From Solenopsis invicta (Eukaryota; Arthropoda; Insecta; Hymenoptera; Formicidae): a stretch of 64,000 nt of DNA. The DNA is taken from positions 19,533,548 to 19,597,547 of the forward strand of contig NC_052679.1 in the NCBI RefSeq assembly GCF_016802725.1, written 5' to 3'. Below are positions 24,741 to 37,763 of this stretch, piece after piece (positions within the stretch are counted from its first letter, which is position 1; each line of letters opens with the position of its first letter). The notes below the pieces were generated by a model. That model saw nothing but the letters and a program-made list of their open reading frames with translations, was not told the origin of the DNA and did not search any database. Position numbers and translations under genes: made by a program.

Positions 24741-25111
24741 AATTCATGCGTCGATGCTATTCTTCTCTCCTGATAAACATTGATTTATTGCACAGATATG
24801 ATGGGCATAAATTTAGCGGATCTAGTTTCTCTTAATTTTTTTTTTAATTCATTAGAACGTAACAGCGGTTCTTCCCCAAAAATAAATATTTATATTAATT
24901 AAACAATTGTACAAATATTTAATAAAATAATTATATCAATTGCCCATTTGTGTAATTATTATATTTATGTTAATTAAATAATTAAACTGCAGTTATTAAA
25001 TAATAAATTTACAACCAATCGCGGTAAACAAGCTTGAATTAGATAACACGCTAAATTTAAAGTAGGCTTATATTTTACATGTTTAGCTCAATAAAAGTTG
25101 AAAGAAATCTG
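24741..25111. other. AT-rich spacer
   Basis: No gene or structured repeat seen. Confidence 0.55.
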
Positions 25112-25346
25112 ATGGAAAAAACATTTTTGCTAAAATATCTAAAAATTTAACTTTTTACAGATCTGAAAATAATTTTGTTAGGTCATCAAAATAATTATGC
25201 TGGAACTCTCAAACTGATTGCTAGACTGTCAAAATTTTTTGCTCATCGTGCTTGGACATCTCTCATAATTATTTCGATGTTCCAGTACAATTATTTTCAA
25301 ATCATCAAATGTTTAAATACTTCAGCAAAACCGTTCTTTCCGTATG
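25112..25346 (+). mobile_element. Family B element, copy 4
   Basis: The left end GAAAAAACATTTTTGCTAAA (from 25115) matches the reverse complement of TTCAGCAAAACCGTTCTTTC (25321-25340). Subterminal arms CTGAAAATAATTTTGTTAGG (left) and CAATTATTTTCAAATCATCA (right) also pair. The centre has a second inverted pair, ATCAAAATAATTATGCTGGA and TCATAATTATTTCGATGTTC. Length and layout match copies 1 and 3. Confidence 0.65.
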
Positions 25347-27942
25347 TGATATTATGCAATATTAGCATTTCGCTGTAATCGTCGCTTATCCATCCATACA
25401 GCTTCGCGTTTGTTCCTTTCCCTCATAACAAACCGAGTGTTTCGCACGTGATTCCATCTACTGCCTTGAGATCAGCCGAAAACCACGTTCCACCATATTG
25501 AGCACGCGATTACGAGTCGCTATAAGAATATGGCTTAACCGAGACGAAGGGATTCCATAATACCCCGCTGTATGCTATGTAAACACGAATTACTGTTCCC
25601 CATCGGCGAGCGCGCGCTATTTTCACGCTGCCGAATATGAAATATAAATTGGATGCGGATATGGGTATTAAGAGATTTGCAATGCTTAAAGGTACATTGA
25701 GAAGTTCGATTTACTTGCGGGAAGCCCAATACGCTCCAACAAAAGCGTCTGAAACAACTCGTTCGTAAAGACAGCAATCAAAATGTTCAGGATTTTAAGA
25801 ACGTATACAACTTTTATCGGACGATAGTTCAAATATTTAACAGTTAAATTAATAACCAAACAACGTAGAGATTAATTCAAAATGAACATAAAATAAAAAA
25901 GTTTACGATGCAAATTGTAAGCTATAAGTTATAAAGAATTTTATAAAGAAAGCTTAAAAAAATAATTAGATTATTTCTAATAATTAGCAAAATGCATATT
26001 CATATATCATTCAATCTGCGCATCCATATGTATCAGGATTTAGCGTTTCAGTTTCAATCATTTGTCACAAGTAATACAAACATTTAAATACTTCAGTATA
26101 TAAAGTACTCATCGCCTTTCCATGCATTCTATAGGATTTGCCATTCTCGGCGGATTTAAACGTTATCCGGCTGGAGTTTGGAAGTAAATGTGCACGACTT
26201 TAATCGAGCATAAAGTTTAAACGGGGCATAAACTCGGCCGCTGTCAGGTCGATATTATATTTAAGCCGACGAAGAGGTACAGTTTGCGTTTCTAAGTTAT
26301 TTTCGGTCCCGACACACACACGCGCTGCGAGAGTCGGCAACCTTATGAATTATTATTATTTGCATGGCCTTGAAAAGAGAGCAAATTGAAACGCGATGGC
26401 CAGGTGGTTCGAATCTTCTTCCTCCAGCCGTTCGCTACTTATTTTCGAGCGGGAGATTTTTCTTTTCTCCGGGCATTACTTTTAAGCGTTAGCCTTCGCC
26501 TTCGCCTTCGCAAGAAGTAAAAGTTGACTTCAACACTTCAGGGTGGTAAAAAGTAAAAGGATGTGTCCAAATATTGATACTACGTCAGCTTTTAAAATCG
26601 CTTTAATACCTTCTCATTCGATTGTCAAAAGGTATTCGGCATAAAGCACGATAGCTGATGACATTGACATTTTTTAATGTCAAGAACCTAAAGTTACTAA
26701 GAACCTTTCATATCTTTATATTAACAAAGGAAGTTTTCGTATAAATTATTTTTAATAAAATAATCATAAAAGAAAATTATTGGGAGGATAAGGAAACATT
26801 TATATTACAAGATAATTAATTTTATTAATTTTGTAAGAAAATGAAAAAATAACATTAAGAACAATGACATGTGCATTTTTCTCTGGTACGTTAAAATTTG
26901 CTTTATTAATAAATATTTTTAATTAAAAATACATTATCGTGCGACACTTTGATCAATTTGTGAATTTTATCGAGTGATGACAAAGCGCGATGAAATTTAT
27001 CAGGCACAGACGTTGAATTCCATTCGGTAGCCGCATTGTCAGCAAGGTAAAACGCGTCTGGCTGTCATGCGTGTATGGAATCGCGGCTTTAATGATTTTA
27101 TCGGTTAATGCAAATCGTAAGGGACGATAATTTATTCGATGGAAGTCGGTCACGGTGGCGTGGAAAGGAACGTAGTAGCCCGCACGTAGACATGTATTTT
27201 TGTCCGCGCCTGTTAGTTGTTCAAGCCGTAACAAGTCATCCGGACGACAGCCCTGTCGGACGGGTGCAGCTTTTCAAAGTCAGCTGTCATACCACGAAAC
27301 GACGAAGAATAGAAGGTCCGAGCTGCTGAGACCCATACATCGAGCGTGCGTGGTCGTTCCCGAGATCTTATCGTCTCTATTTTCCTCTGATCTACGTCGT
27401 GACGTAAGATTTAATTAGGATCCTGCAGTAGACGAATACTAATTACGCATTTGCCGCGTTTTCGTTTAACATATTAATCGATTGCATGGCTCATATTAGA
27501 ACATCAGTAATTGAAATCATCTTCATATAAAGATAGAATTATTATAAGAAATAGTAATTTGGGATTTTAATAGTACATTAGAGAGCATCTAATCACATCT
27601 TTGCGAATTTAATTAAAATCAGTACAATTTTGGTATCAAGACTAGAAAATATCAAATTTTTCGACAGAAATACACATTCAGGAGATATTAATATAATAAT
27701 AATATAATGTGAATAAATTATATATTGTATTGAATTATATATTTTTTGGTTAATACAAAATGTCTATATATAAATTTGTAATGATATTTTATTTGCGCCA
27801 CATATCGTATTCTATATAATTCTCATAATTATATTTATAATTAAATTGACCACAATTGGTTTTTTATATAACTGAAATGTTTTGAAATATAATATTGCTA
27901 TTTTTTTAAGCCTATGATAAAGAATGTTGGTTACTTTATTCA
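25347..27942. other. Mixed noncoding
   Basis: A CTTCGC triplet-like repeat lies near 26491-26510. Frames of 60-93 codons show no recognisable features. The rest is AT-rich, with a GC-richer patch at 27010-27420. Confidence 0.5.
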
Positions 27943-27964
27943 ATCCTCTCTCTAGAGAGAGGAT
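27943..27964. repeat. Perfect 22-bp palindrome
   Basis: The sequence ATCCTCTCTCT and its exact complement AGAGAGAGGAT abut with no spacer. Such a palindrome can bind a homodimeric factor or form a cruciform. No known site is assigned. Confidence 0.8.
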
Positions 27965-29386
27965 GCGAATCTAACTTTTCAGCGAACCGTACGAGAACGA
28001 TCGTTCGAAATTGAATTTTTTTTCGTACGTTTATCTTGCACGAAGTGGCGATTGCGACTACGTAAATCAGTTTATAAAAGCACGACAGTTTCCGCAACAG
28101 TTAAAATAAATATTCTACCTCAAAAGTTGTGTGGGGCAAAACAAGCGTGTAAAAACGGTCTGGCGGATTTAGCGACGCCAAAACTTACTTTACGCTGGTT
28201 CTCTTTTTATCGACGTTCCCCGCCTCGAAGTCGTTCAGTTAAGCGGGGCTCATTTCATTCTGCCGGCTGATTAAAAATCACGATATTAATGACCCGCTCC
28301 GAGTTAATATACATACCGGAGAATTCCCGCTGACGGGATCGCCCTCCAGCGGGTTGTGGGCAGACGTCGCTTAATACAACATAGACGATACCAGTCGCGC
28401 ACCACGTAAATCACTCCGATGATTGTTAATTACTCGATTAATCGGCTGTACTCGTTGAAACGTAATAATGCCCTTATTTAATTACGAGCGAAAATAGATC
28501 TTGTTTGCTTGTATATGCTCTGCATCCCCGCGCCATTGATAACTGCTAACATATTGTTGCTACTGTGTTTGTTAACTCGTGTATTCGATGCAGCTATAAT
28601 TTAGATTTCGTGTTACCGCGTGCTTCTGTCGCTTTCGTTACAACTACTACTAAATTGAAAAGCAACTACCTCTTCAATTTTCTAAACCAAGATATTTATT
28701 TTACGAAACTGAATTAAAATTAATTATTAATTACAAAGAGATATTTTTTTCACGACGCGTTTTAAATGCCCTCTAAACTGTGATGCAACTATAGATGCAA
28801 TGGATTTACGCAGTCTCGTTATATCGGGATTTTAGCCAACCATAAACCAATCCATTAAGTGGAGTATTCCCACGAGAATTAAATGTATCTCTTGATGAAT
28901 GGCGTAATTTTTCCCTTTTCCCATGCGCACCGAAGTGTAATCGCTTCTTGCCTCCCTTATAGATTAAAAATCGAGATACTAATAACATCCGCGTTGGCTG
29001 ACGTAGATCCTGCCGTATCCACTCCGACAGGATCGTCTTTCAGTGCGCGCGAGACGGAGTTTCTTAAATCTACATGCACGTAGCAGCGCATCCTGCAAAC
29101 GAAGCAGTCTATAATGCCTCTAGGCAGCCACATTTTTTGCATACTCAAAAGCCAATCCTTTATCCTCAAAGGTTAGATTAAAGCAATGACTATCCTATGC
29201 AACGAAATTTAAATCGTGAATGTGTGTTATTTGCAAAACGGTGGCAGGTAAAAATTTATCGTTAGAGAAACAGATACTTTGAAGTTGATTTCTAGTGAAA
29301 AAATCCAACAAAACTTTTTTGGAAATTTTCAATATAACAAGAATAATAAGAAATGTATAATAAAAATGACAGATAAGAAAAAGTTT
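27965..29386. other. Mixed noncoding
   Basis: Short frames only; none has recognisable features. Confidence 0.5.
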
Positions 29387-29468
29387 CAGTAAATTAATAG
29401 AAATATGTATTTTAATATTAAAATATTAAAATATTAAAATATTAAAATACTAATATATTTCTATACTG
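29387..29468. repeat. Foldback around an (ATATTAAA)n tandem repeat
   Basis: Four to five ATATTAAA-type units at about 29412-29448 lie between inverted arms. Left is CAGTAAATTAATAGAAATAT and right is AATATATTTCTATACTG. The arms pair with a small insertion, giving an 82-base foldback. Confidence 0.6.
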
Positions 29469-32400
29469 TTACTCCAATATTTTAATATTTTTCAATAAAA
29501 TATATAATTGTTCCGCGTATAAAAGACTATTCTAAAAACATTCTAATTGGCTGCAATCTCTAATAAATCTTTGTAGTATACATTGCAATCTCGAAGAATG
29601 TGCGATACTGGAACATTCTATTGAAAAACGATACTCTGTGTACAGTGATGCATAACGTGAAATCGGTATGAAATCACAATCTACCCGAATGCTACACGAA
29701 TAAAAAAATATGAGAGCATAAAAAGAAAATTCATACGTTCTAAAGCTAGTGTGTGCTACTTATCTTATATGACAAAGAAAGATTGTCCTCTGTATTTTAT
29801 TGTTTTTACATCACATCTAAACATATCTATAATGCTATAATTTTTATAAAATAAAATATTATTTACTACACATATACAAATAAAAAAAGAATAATAAATA
29901 TTAATTAATAACTTAATGACAGTATTAACACATTAATTGTAAAGATGATCTCAACTCAGATGATAATTGTGTAAATAATTATATTTTAAAAATTATTACT
30001 AATACGTTTCAAAACAATATCGCCGAGAATCGCCAGGTTAATTTCTAGACTTTTCGTAATCCAACTCGAGATCTTTCGTTGTAAAAATACTTGGGTCTTG
30101 TCTGTTCCGGTCAGAGGTAATCCGACCGTACCCGAGAGATACGGAAGTCGGTCGGAGGAAACCAGAAGTCGATAGTTTCCGCGAGTAACGTTTCCATGCA
30201 CTCACCGCGTATTAACCGTTGGGTTATCGGGGCCGAATGAGAGCGTTCGCTGCAATCGTAACTTCGAAATACCAGGATAGCACGTCGGCAATAAATGCCG
30301 GCCGCAATTACGGTCCGATGGATCGTATTTTTATTGATCTTCGCGAGCGCGTTCGCTGCTGGCAATCGTTACGATCGCCGCGTAATTCGGTAATTATCAT
30401 CGCGATGTAATATGTCATCCGCGATTGTAAAGCCAGCTGGATCCCCCGTTTAGTAAATTCATCTGGTAATGGACCGATTATCGCAGCTACTTTCGATGGG
30501 AGAGCTCGTTGGGATTGATCTGTCACAATGGAGTCGATCGACGGGCAAATTCACAGAGCGATTGATGCGCCCTTTGTTTCGTAATGCACGCGCCATAGTG
30601 GCTGCCAGATTGTTGTGAATCAATGATAAGGGACATTGCGAGGCTCGAGTAATTATCCATGGGGCGCGCGTCAATGAGAATTTTTTCAATGCACTCGGTA
30701 TTATAATTGTGCGAGTCACGTACATCACAAAAATTTGAAATCGTATCGATTGCAAGCTATAAAAAGAACAATATGAAAAATATAAAGCGTAAATAATGTT
30801 TTTAATTTTAATGGCATTAAATTAAATTAAGAACTTTGTTAAGATTGTAATTTATATATTAAACGAATTACAAAATATGACATATGAAGAAAAATTGACA
30901 AACAATTCATTAAAGAGGATTTAGAAAACTGAAGGAAAGCATGCCAAGAAAACTTAATAAAAATTATTTAAGATAGGTATTACAACATAAGAACGAATAA
31001 GTTAGCTAGGATAAGCTCCATCTTGTCTTTATAAAGATGAATGTGCGAACCGGGATTTGAATATACATGAAGCATAAAACGAGCCTGAAGAGTTCACGTC
31101 AAAGAGGCCTTCCGTTCACGGCCGGAATAAAATCGAGATTGCCGAAGGTGAACTCATTTGAACGATCTGGGTTGCATAAAGTACTGTAAATTTTATTAAA
31201 ACCGTTTTATTCGTTTTAAGCAAGGTTGTCAACAGGAGGACAGTGACGATAACCTAATGTATTTTTTGTTTCCGTAAAATCAGATAAATACGTATAAGGT
31301 AGAGATGTCAGATAAACCGCGAATTTATCGCGGATTTATGTCGAGCAATGATTTATACGCTTTGCATAATAAACAGCTTGATTTGGTCATACAATGGAAG
31401 CGTGTGCTCGTGATGGATGCATTAAATTCCACGAATTGTCACGATAAAAATGATATATGATTGCAAAAAATTAAATCTACTTTATTGCAGCTTCGTTTTG
31501 TAAGGTAGCATTTCTCGCGCAAAATGAATATAAATTTCAAACGAGAAATTAATATTTTAATATTTAATATAAAAGTACGCTTATTATCAAGAATTACGAA
31601 TACATATTTAAAGAAAAAAAATGTCTTTTCTCGAAGTCTACGGGGTTCTAAAAAATTTGACAATGTGAAAATTTTATTAAAAGCGAGAAAAGGAATAATC
31701 GATTCCAGCGAATCTATCTATCCTCGAATCGAGAGAACGCAAGAAAACGTTGGGATTATTTGCTCGAGAGGACTCGGGGGTTGGAATGACGAGGGTTCGC
31801 TCTCCGTGGGGTGCGAATCAATGCGAGAAAAGTGATAACAATATGTAGATCAGATCTGGGCTATCAGTTACCTTTTCCCAGATCTCCGATTATGCGCTAT
31901 TTATCGAAGTGATGGCGCAATAAATCTTATTTTCTAGACAAATTGATTTGGCTGTCGCGTACTTGCAGGTAATCGAGCTTTGTTTTATGACGGTATAAAC
32001 AAACCTAACTAATTTAAGTGTTTGACAAATTTCTTTTCGATAATGTGTGTGCGCAAGCTCCGATCAATATTGCAATAGAATTTAACGACTGTACGCGCGG
32101 TGCGCACAAATTTACTCTGTCAAACGATTTATTACCAGAAAGATAGTAAGTTTACTTTGAAATTACTTTTTGAAAGTAACCGCGCAATTAATTACGGGAA
32201 ATCGATCGCGGCACTGTAGAAACCGCGGTAACTCAGGTAAATTAACGATAGCTTTTGCAACAACTCTCCTCCGCGGAACTTCATTCACGCCGGAACACAA
32301 TCCTTGGCCAGCACGCAATGCGGAAATTAATTTAATTAAACATCGTGAAGAAAGCGTATTGTGATGGAATCGCGAATTATGATTGTGTGATCTCTGTCGT

Positions 32401-32599
32401 ATCGTGTTATGAAATAACGAACTAGAAGAATTTGTGACACAGGTGTAGAAAAGGATGGCATGAGAACCGCTGCTTAAGTAATGAGTGTGGATAAAAGAGA
32501 TTAGACGGCCGAGCAGTTCTGTGCTTCGAAGGCATAACTAAGGTTTATTAACGGCTCTCTCCCTCTTCCTACCGGACTCCTTTCCATCCAGTTCATCGT
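29469..32599. other. Mixed noncoding
   Basis: AT-rich at 29.5-30.0 and 30.75-31.6 kb, mixed elsewhere. A small inverted repeat AGATCTGGG/CCCAGATCT lies at 31852-31886. I see no gene. Confidence 0.5.
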
Positions 32600-32833
32600 A
32601 TGATATTCATCTGCCTGCCTCTGGCCGGAGAGCCGTTGCTCGTACGACTTTTCGTCGTTTCTCTCGTTTCCGCCCGGCCTTTCTTCTATTTCTTCCCTTT
32701 GGACACGGTGCCTCCGCTGCCAAAGGCCGGCCAACAAGATCGTTATATTACGATGGTGTCAACGGTTTCCGGGCGTACGTTAAAACCGGGCGTCGCTGGC
32801 AATTTCGATGCAGATTTTTCGACCTTCTTTTGA
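32600..32833 (+). CDS. Hypothetical 77-residue ORF with hydrophobic N-terminus
   Basis: ATG at 32600, stop at 32831-32833. The first 40 residues are rich in L, V, F and I (MIFICLPLAGEPLLVRLFVV and onward), resembling a signal peptide or membrane segment. The C-terminal part is polar. The start context is weak (C at -3). The opposite strand is also open over most of the region and would give an E/R-rich protein, since the DNA is pyrimidine-rich here. I recognise no family. Chance is as likely as a real small gene or exon. Confidence 0.15.
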   Translation: MIFICLPLAGEPLLVRLFVVSLVSARPFFYFFPLDTVPPLPKAGQQDRYITMVSTVSGRTLKPGVAGNFDADFSTFF

Positions 32834-34417
32834 CACGCGGCGAAAAAGAGCCCAAGATCGCACGATAGAGAATCCTAATTTACGAGGAAGCTAACAGTGG
32901 CTTAATGTAGTGCTGCCTGATTTTAGCTGTTTTGAATACTTTTCGCATAAATTATCTCAGTTATATAGATATAAGATAGATTCTTTAGACCTTAACAAGG
33001 AAGACGATAAATATTTAACAAAGGAAAATGTATATTTATAAGTTAACAGAAAATGTACGTGTGTGGCAATAAAACTGAAAAGTTAGAAGATATTAATCTT
33101 TCAGTATGCTAAATATCATCTAAATGATATCGTGCAATGATAATATTCAAAATGCATTTCAGCTTTTATGAGACTGATAGATTTAATTAAGCGTACGTAA
33201 AGTTTATGTATCACGAGATAAAGCGAATTAATGCATCTCTAATGATCTGTGATAGATATCAAGTGACGGTATGTGTAAAGTACGAGCCAGGGAAGCACGA
33301 TAATCGGATTCTGCATGTCTTAAGCTGATATCTTGGCGGACCGGAATATTACGTCGTTCTTGGCAAGGTCTATGCGCGTAACAAGTAGTCGGTGCACGAC
33401 TACCATGCCGGCCGTGCCATTGTGATATGCGAATGGCTCCGAAAGATTCTGATATACGTAAGGACGTAGTGGTGAGATGCACCTGCCGGGTAAAGGGAAT
33501 CGCTGCCGAGCGAGGCCGAGGGCTAGCCCGTCTAACCGGTACTGCCCTGTAAAATTCTCAACTATGCACTTAGTACGGTCGGCAGATACGCGATATATAG
33601 GGTGGTCTAAAATAAATTGTCGGCGCAAAGCAAATCCGCAATTATATCCTCGTAAGTCTTATCCGTTACGATAGTCTGATTAATTTTCCATTTAATTGCG
33701 TAATAAGATAAGGTGAAAGATCTGCATCGACAAGAGCCGACTCGCGGTGAGCTTGAAACTTCAGGTGCATTGTGAGTCAGTTTAGGTGTCTTGAAATGAA
33801 CGGTAGCGACGAGCGACAGCAAACGAAGACTTCTCAAGATCGTTTTAATCACTCTCTAGATTACTTTGTCGAAGGAAGAAACTTGTTAGCAATTGAAGTA
33901 TGGGATTCAATTTGATACCCATTCAGTAACAGCCCTCACGTTTTCAATATACATATATGTATAAGATCGAGATGCTTATTTCTAGAAAATTATTCTAGAG
34001 AGCTAAAGTAATCAATAATTTAAATAAGAAATAAAAAAAGTAGCAAATCTCTCTCTCTTTTCCTCTTTAAAAAAGTCGGGCAAGTTTGCTTAATTAACGT
34101 CTTCGCCAAGGTTCGTTGCAATGCCGTCTCGTTTGTCCAATTCATTAAGTTCAAAAATATTTGAGGCGAAGCTTCGCGCTTTGATCGATCGTCTTCGGTT
34201 ATAAACATTTACTGGAAATTTGCAAACGTAGACGTCGCAACGTTTGGTCGAAAGTACACATCTGCAAATTTTAACAAAATCCATGGTAATAAACGAAACT
34301 GGAGCAAAGAGTCAGCCGAAACTTCGGACATAGCGTTACTCTCTAAGTCATCGTTTACACTTAGTCGTCTGCGAATTAGATGAATTCACGTATCGACGAA
34401 TAACGAAAAGAGAAATA
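32834..34417. other. Mixed noncoding
   Basis: Frames of 60-102 codons overlap on both strands near 33228-33674 without recognisable features. Confidence 0.5.
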
Positions 34418-34585
34418 ATGGCTGATAGCGCGGGGACGGACGGTCGTCTTACTTTCTTGTCTCGGTGTCCCGCAGTCGTGCATTCAAAGGAGTTAACGGA
34501 AACCGCATGCAGGCAGACGGAGTTCGCCTTGAATGGATGCTATCCTCCCCGTTGCCCTCCAACCGATGGAGCGCCAACGCGCTAG
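34418..34585 (+). CDS. Hypothetical small ORF, 55 residues, four cysteines
   Basis: ATG at 34418 has a strong start context (A at -3, G at +4), and the frame closes with TAG at 34583-34585. The product begins MADSAGTDGRLTFLSRCPAV and contains a cysteine-spaced stretch, CRQTEFALNGCYPPRC. There is no signal peptide. A pyrimidine tract and CCGCAG at 34470-34475 look like a splice acceptor inside the ORF, so the second half (from 34476) could instead be the end of a spliced gene; an ATTAAA follows at about 34600. I recognise no family. Confidence 0.25.
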   Translation: MADSAGTDGRLTFLSRCPAVVHSKELTETACRQTEFALNGCYPPRCPPTDGAPTR

Positions 34586-35452
34586 GTTTGCGTTTGTAAT
34601 TAAATATTTGCCGGCGGTTAATTGAGTCGCGCTGTGCTTTTATTCCAATTTCTGGTTTAAATGAAACGGCACGGTCGTCCGCGGCGCAGACATTCTACCG
34701 GGTGTTCCCCGTCCACCCGTGTCGTACTTCTTTCACGTGGTTGCATAATTAAGCTCAGAAATTCGCGAAGCAAAGCAGACAAAGCGGCTTAAATGGCGGC
34801 AGCTGTACTCTGACTTTCCTCCGCAAATTTTGCATTTGTTAATAATGTTTACTAAAAATATATTGCATAATTAAAAAGTCTATTGTAATTATGTCCGTGG
34901 CATTACATACCCAAGCGGCACAAAATAGCATCAAAAATAAAATAGTATTTCACGTATGTTAGTATGCAGTCAATAGTCAGGAATTTACATTAGCCCAATT
35001 TAAAAGTGACGTATTTTGTAAATGTCCAGAAAGATAAATTTACCCTTTTAGTGTCTTGCTTTAATTGACATAAAAGAATTGAGTTAATCAAGATTCATCA
35101 AATATATTGAAACTGAATTGCACAATGAATCAATTTACTTTGAAAAATCAAATTACCTTCTAGATTTGTATATCCAGCTATTTTCGATCAAACCATTTCG
35201 TTTTTGTAGAATCGTATAATAATGTGAAATCAATGATGGCAACGAGTCTTGTATCACAGTCTCGAGATGAATTCCATAGTTAATTCTATTCGTTAATGCT
35301 GTGAGACAGCTATTTGTTTCGAAGAATTAAACGCGCTACACGCATACTTTAGTTCACAGTCAAACAAGCTATAATTCGCTTGGAACTTAATTGATGTGAA
35401 ATAATTTAAACGTGAAGCATTGTATATTTATGTACAGCTACACCAAAAGTCG

Positions 35453-35514
35453 AAGTTATATCAGTTTTAAAGTAACAAAGTTTACGTAACAAAGTTATAT
35501 CAGTTTTAAAGTAA
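35453..35514. repeat. Short tandem duplication, period 39
   Basis: AAGTTATATCAGTTTTAAAG occurs at 35453 and 35492, separated by ACAAAGTTTACGT-type sequence. Confidence 0.75.
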
Positions 35515-37124
35515 GCTTTCTCAAGCGTATCCAATTACCTTTTAAGCATGCGATCAAATGATTATCATTAATTGTTACGAAAGAGAGAAACATACATATA
35601 CATATATAATATATCACGTATAGTCATATGATGAAAGACACGTTTCATTTATAACTCCTAATCTTAAATTAACGTTTCCATAAGATAGGATATCTTACAA
35701 GGCATGCTGTTCTAATAAAAGCAAAAGACTCGCGCTAGAAAGCGCTAGAATATTTAAAGATTGGCGATAACTATCGCTCATGCAGACGATTGCAATAAAT
35801 GCGCGAACAGTCTGACTTCCCATAAATCGTTTGCGACGTCTCAGTCGAGAGATCGCAGAATCGCGATCTCATCGCGTCGCGACGTATCTTCGCGACGATC
35901 TATCGCGGGACAACGTAGCTCTCATCGATATGTATGATCAAATCGTAGAACGGTCGGATGCAATCTCGTATAATTTGCAAAACGTGATGCGTGCCTTATT
36001 GTGATGTCTCAATAAGGCGGCCCCCGTCATTATCTCGCTGCACCATTCTCCCGGTGATGTGCATGTGCAACGCGACCGGATCTCCGCGCTGCGAGATAGA
36101 TGCGGTCGTTGAATCAAATGCTTCTTGTGGAGGGCACACACCTCTCTCTTTCTCTCTCTTTCTCTCCTCCACTGCATCGTGCGCGCGACGTAAAAACATG
36201 AACGTTCACTACCATGTGTAATGCATTGCAGCTTACGCGCGAGGAGAGACGCGTGGCTTGCAGGTCTACCGTTAAAACGTGTTTGCTATTAGACACGCCG
36301 GCGAGCTCCGTCGCCGACTTCCGCGAATAATGCGAAGGGAGTGCTTTTACTTAGGTTAATCGAGATAAATGCCTGATGCCGCACGTGTGAATACATTTAA
36401 TTAAGGAGGTTGGTCACGGTCGAGCGCGAGCGACACGCGGATTATCTTTTATACTTGTACGATAGCGTGGCGTATGTACGGATACTGCAGCTTATGAAGA
36501 CGTACTGCACGGCGTGGCAATAAGCTTCTGCAAAGTAACTTGATTGATGCGTGCTACGACTAGCGTATAAAGTTTTACGTTTAACGATGAAATGGCGCGC
36601 AGCGAAGCCGATAATTTAGTTCCTATATTAGAGCATCTAATGCGTCATATGCATTACTACTACGTATGCTACATACAATTATGCATTGCATATAAATTAT
36701 CGGATAACATTTACGGTAGGGGAGACGCGTAATAAAAGAGGTGCATTTAATTTTTTTTCTTTTTTTCAGACAAATAATGTAGATTCCCATTACCTTTGCA
36801 TTCACTCTAAACGACCCATTAGCGGAAAAACGATACATTTACCGGTATTAATAACGAAAGCGGCATACCGCAGCATGGGTCTTATACCGTTATCGGAACA
36901 ACTCGATGTCTCCGAATAAAACAATTCGCCGTGCGTGCGTGTGCGTGAATGCGCACTCTGTAACCCCGACAAAAAAAGAGAAAATATCCGCGCGCTTTTG
37001 CGGCTATCCGCGAATTAAAGTATTATGAGCCGCGACATCAAAGCGAAAACTGTAATTTCATAAAACCCCCCTTCAGACTCTGTGCTACATCGTCGTAACG
37101 GTAAATCGTGCCGAAGTAATTGCG

Positions 37125-37203
37125 TGGAAAAGTGAAAAAAAGAAAGGGAGAAGGTGGATGGGGTGGAGGAGGGGGAGGAAGAGGTAGACGAGAAGAAGAA
37201 GGA
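37125..37203 (+). repeat. Polypurine tract
   Basis: About 79 bases of almost pure A/G on the plus strand (few T or C interruptions). It is rich in GGAGG and GAAG units and capable in principle of triplex formation. The minus-strand frame through it is serine-rich for this reason. Confidence 0.65.
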
Positions 37204-37763
37204 CGCGCACTCGCGACGATAATTAACGGCTGTTGCGGCGCGAGGCCATTTTAACAAATCTCTGCGACCGTAACGACCTCATCAACTCCGTTGACGCGCT
37301 AACTCGGTGTTATCGCGAAAACTCGACTGCGCCGGCAATTGCTGTTTCATGCATAGCGAAGTGCACCCATGGACCGCAACGGCAAACATTCTCATCGTTC
37401 TAACGTCGTATAATTCGCAATTTGATATCGCGTCATGTGTACCATGGCGCTGCTGCTTTCAATTCTCTCCGACGATTCTCCTCCCGTCGCGATAATATCG
37501 CGGGCGACCAGCGTGCCACTACGGCGAAGAGAAACGTAATTAATGATTAGTTAATAGCTTGGTGTCGAGATTTGCCACAGTGATCGATACAGGTAAAAGC
37601 GAGACAAACTTATAAAAGTTCCAGCTCAAAGATACAATTTTACATTCGACTTTTTCTTAATAAAGAATGACGTAGAACACTATAATATTTAGAATGTTTT
37701 GAACACTATTATAAGATAACAAATTTATTTTGTGTCGACATCTCTGATAATTAAACATTGCAT

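Larger units (their letters stand above)
34586..37763. other. Mixed noncoding with simple repeats
   Basis: Includes a 39-bp-period tandem duplication (35453-35514), a CT-rich tract (36141-36168) and a long polypurine run (37125-37203). The CpG-rich part at 35800-36600 has overlapping frames on both strands. No gene recognised. Confidence 0.5.

Noticed and set aside
26404..26420. GGTTCGAATC, resembling a tRNA T-loop (B box)
   Set aside because: No acceptor, D-arm or anticodon stem can be placed upstream at tRNA spacing.
35252..35259. TATCACAG, the seed-like start of the miR-2/miR-11 families
   Set aside because: The following bases do not match those microRNAs and no precursor stem can be formed around it.
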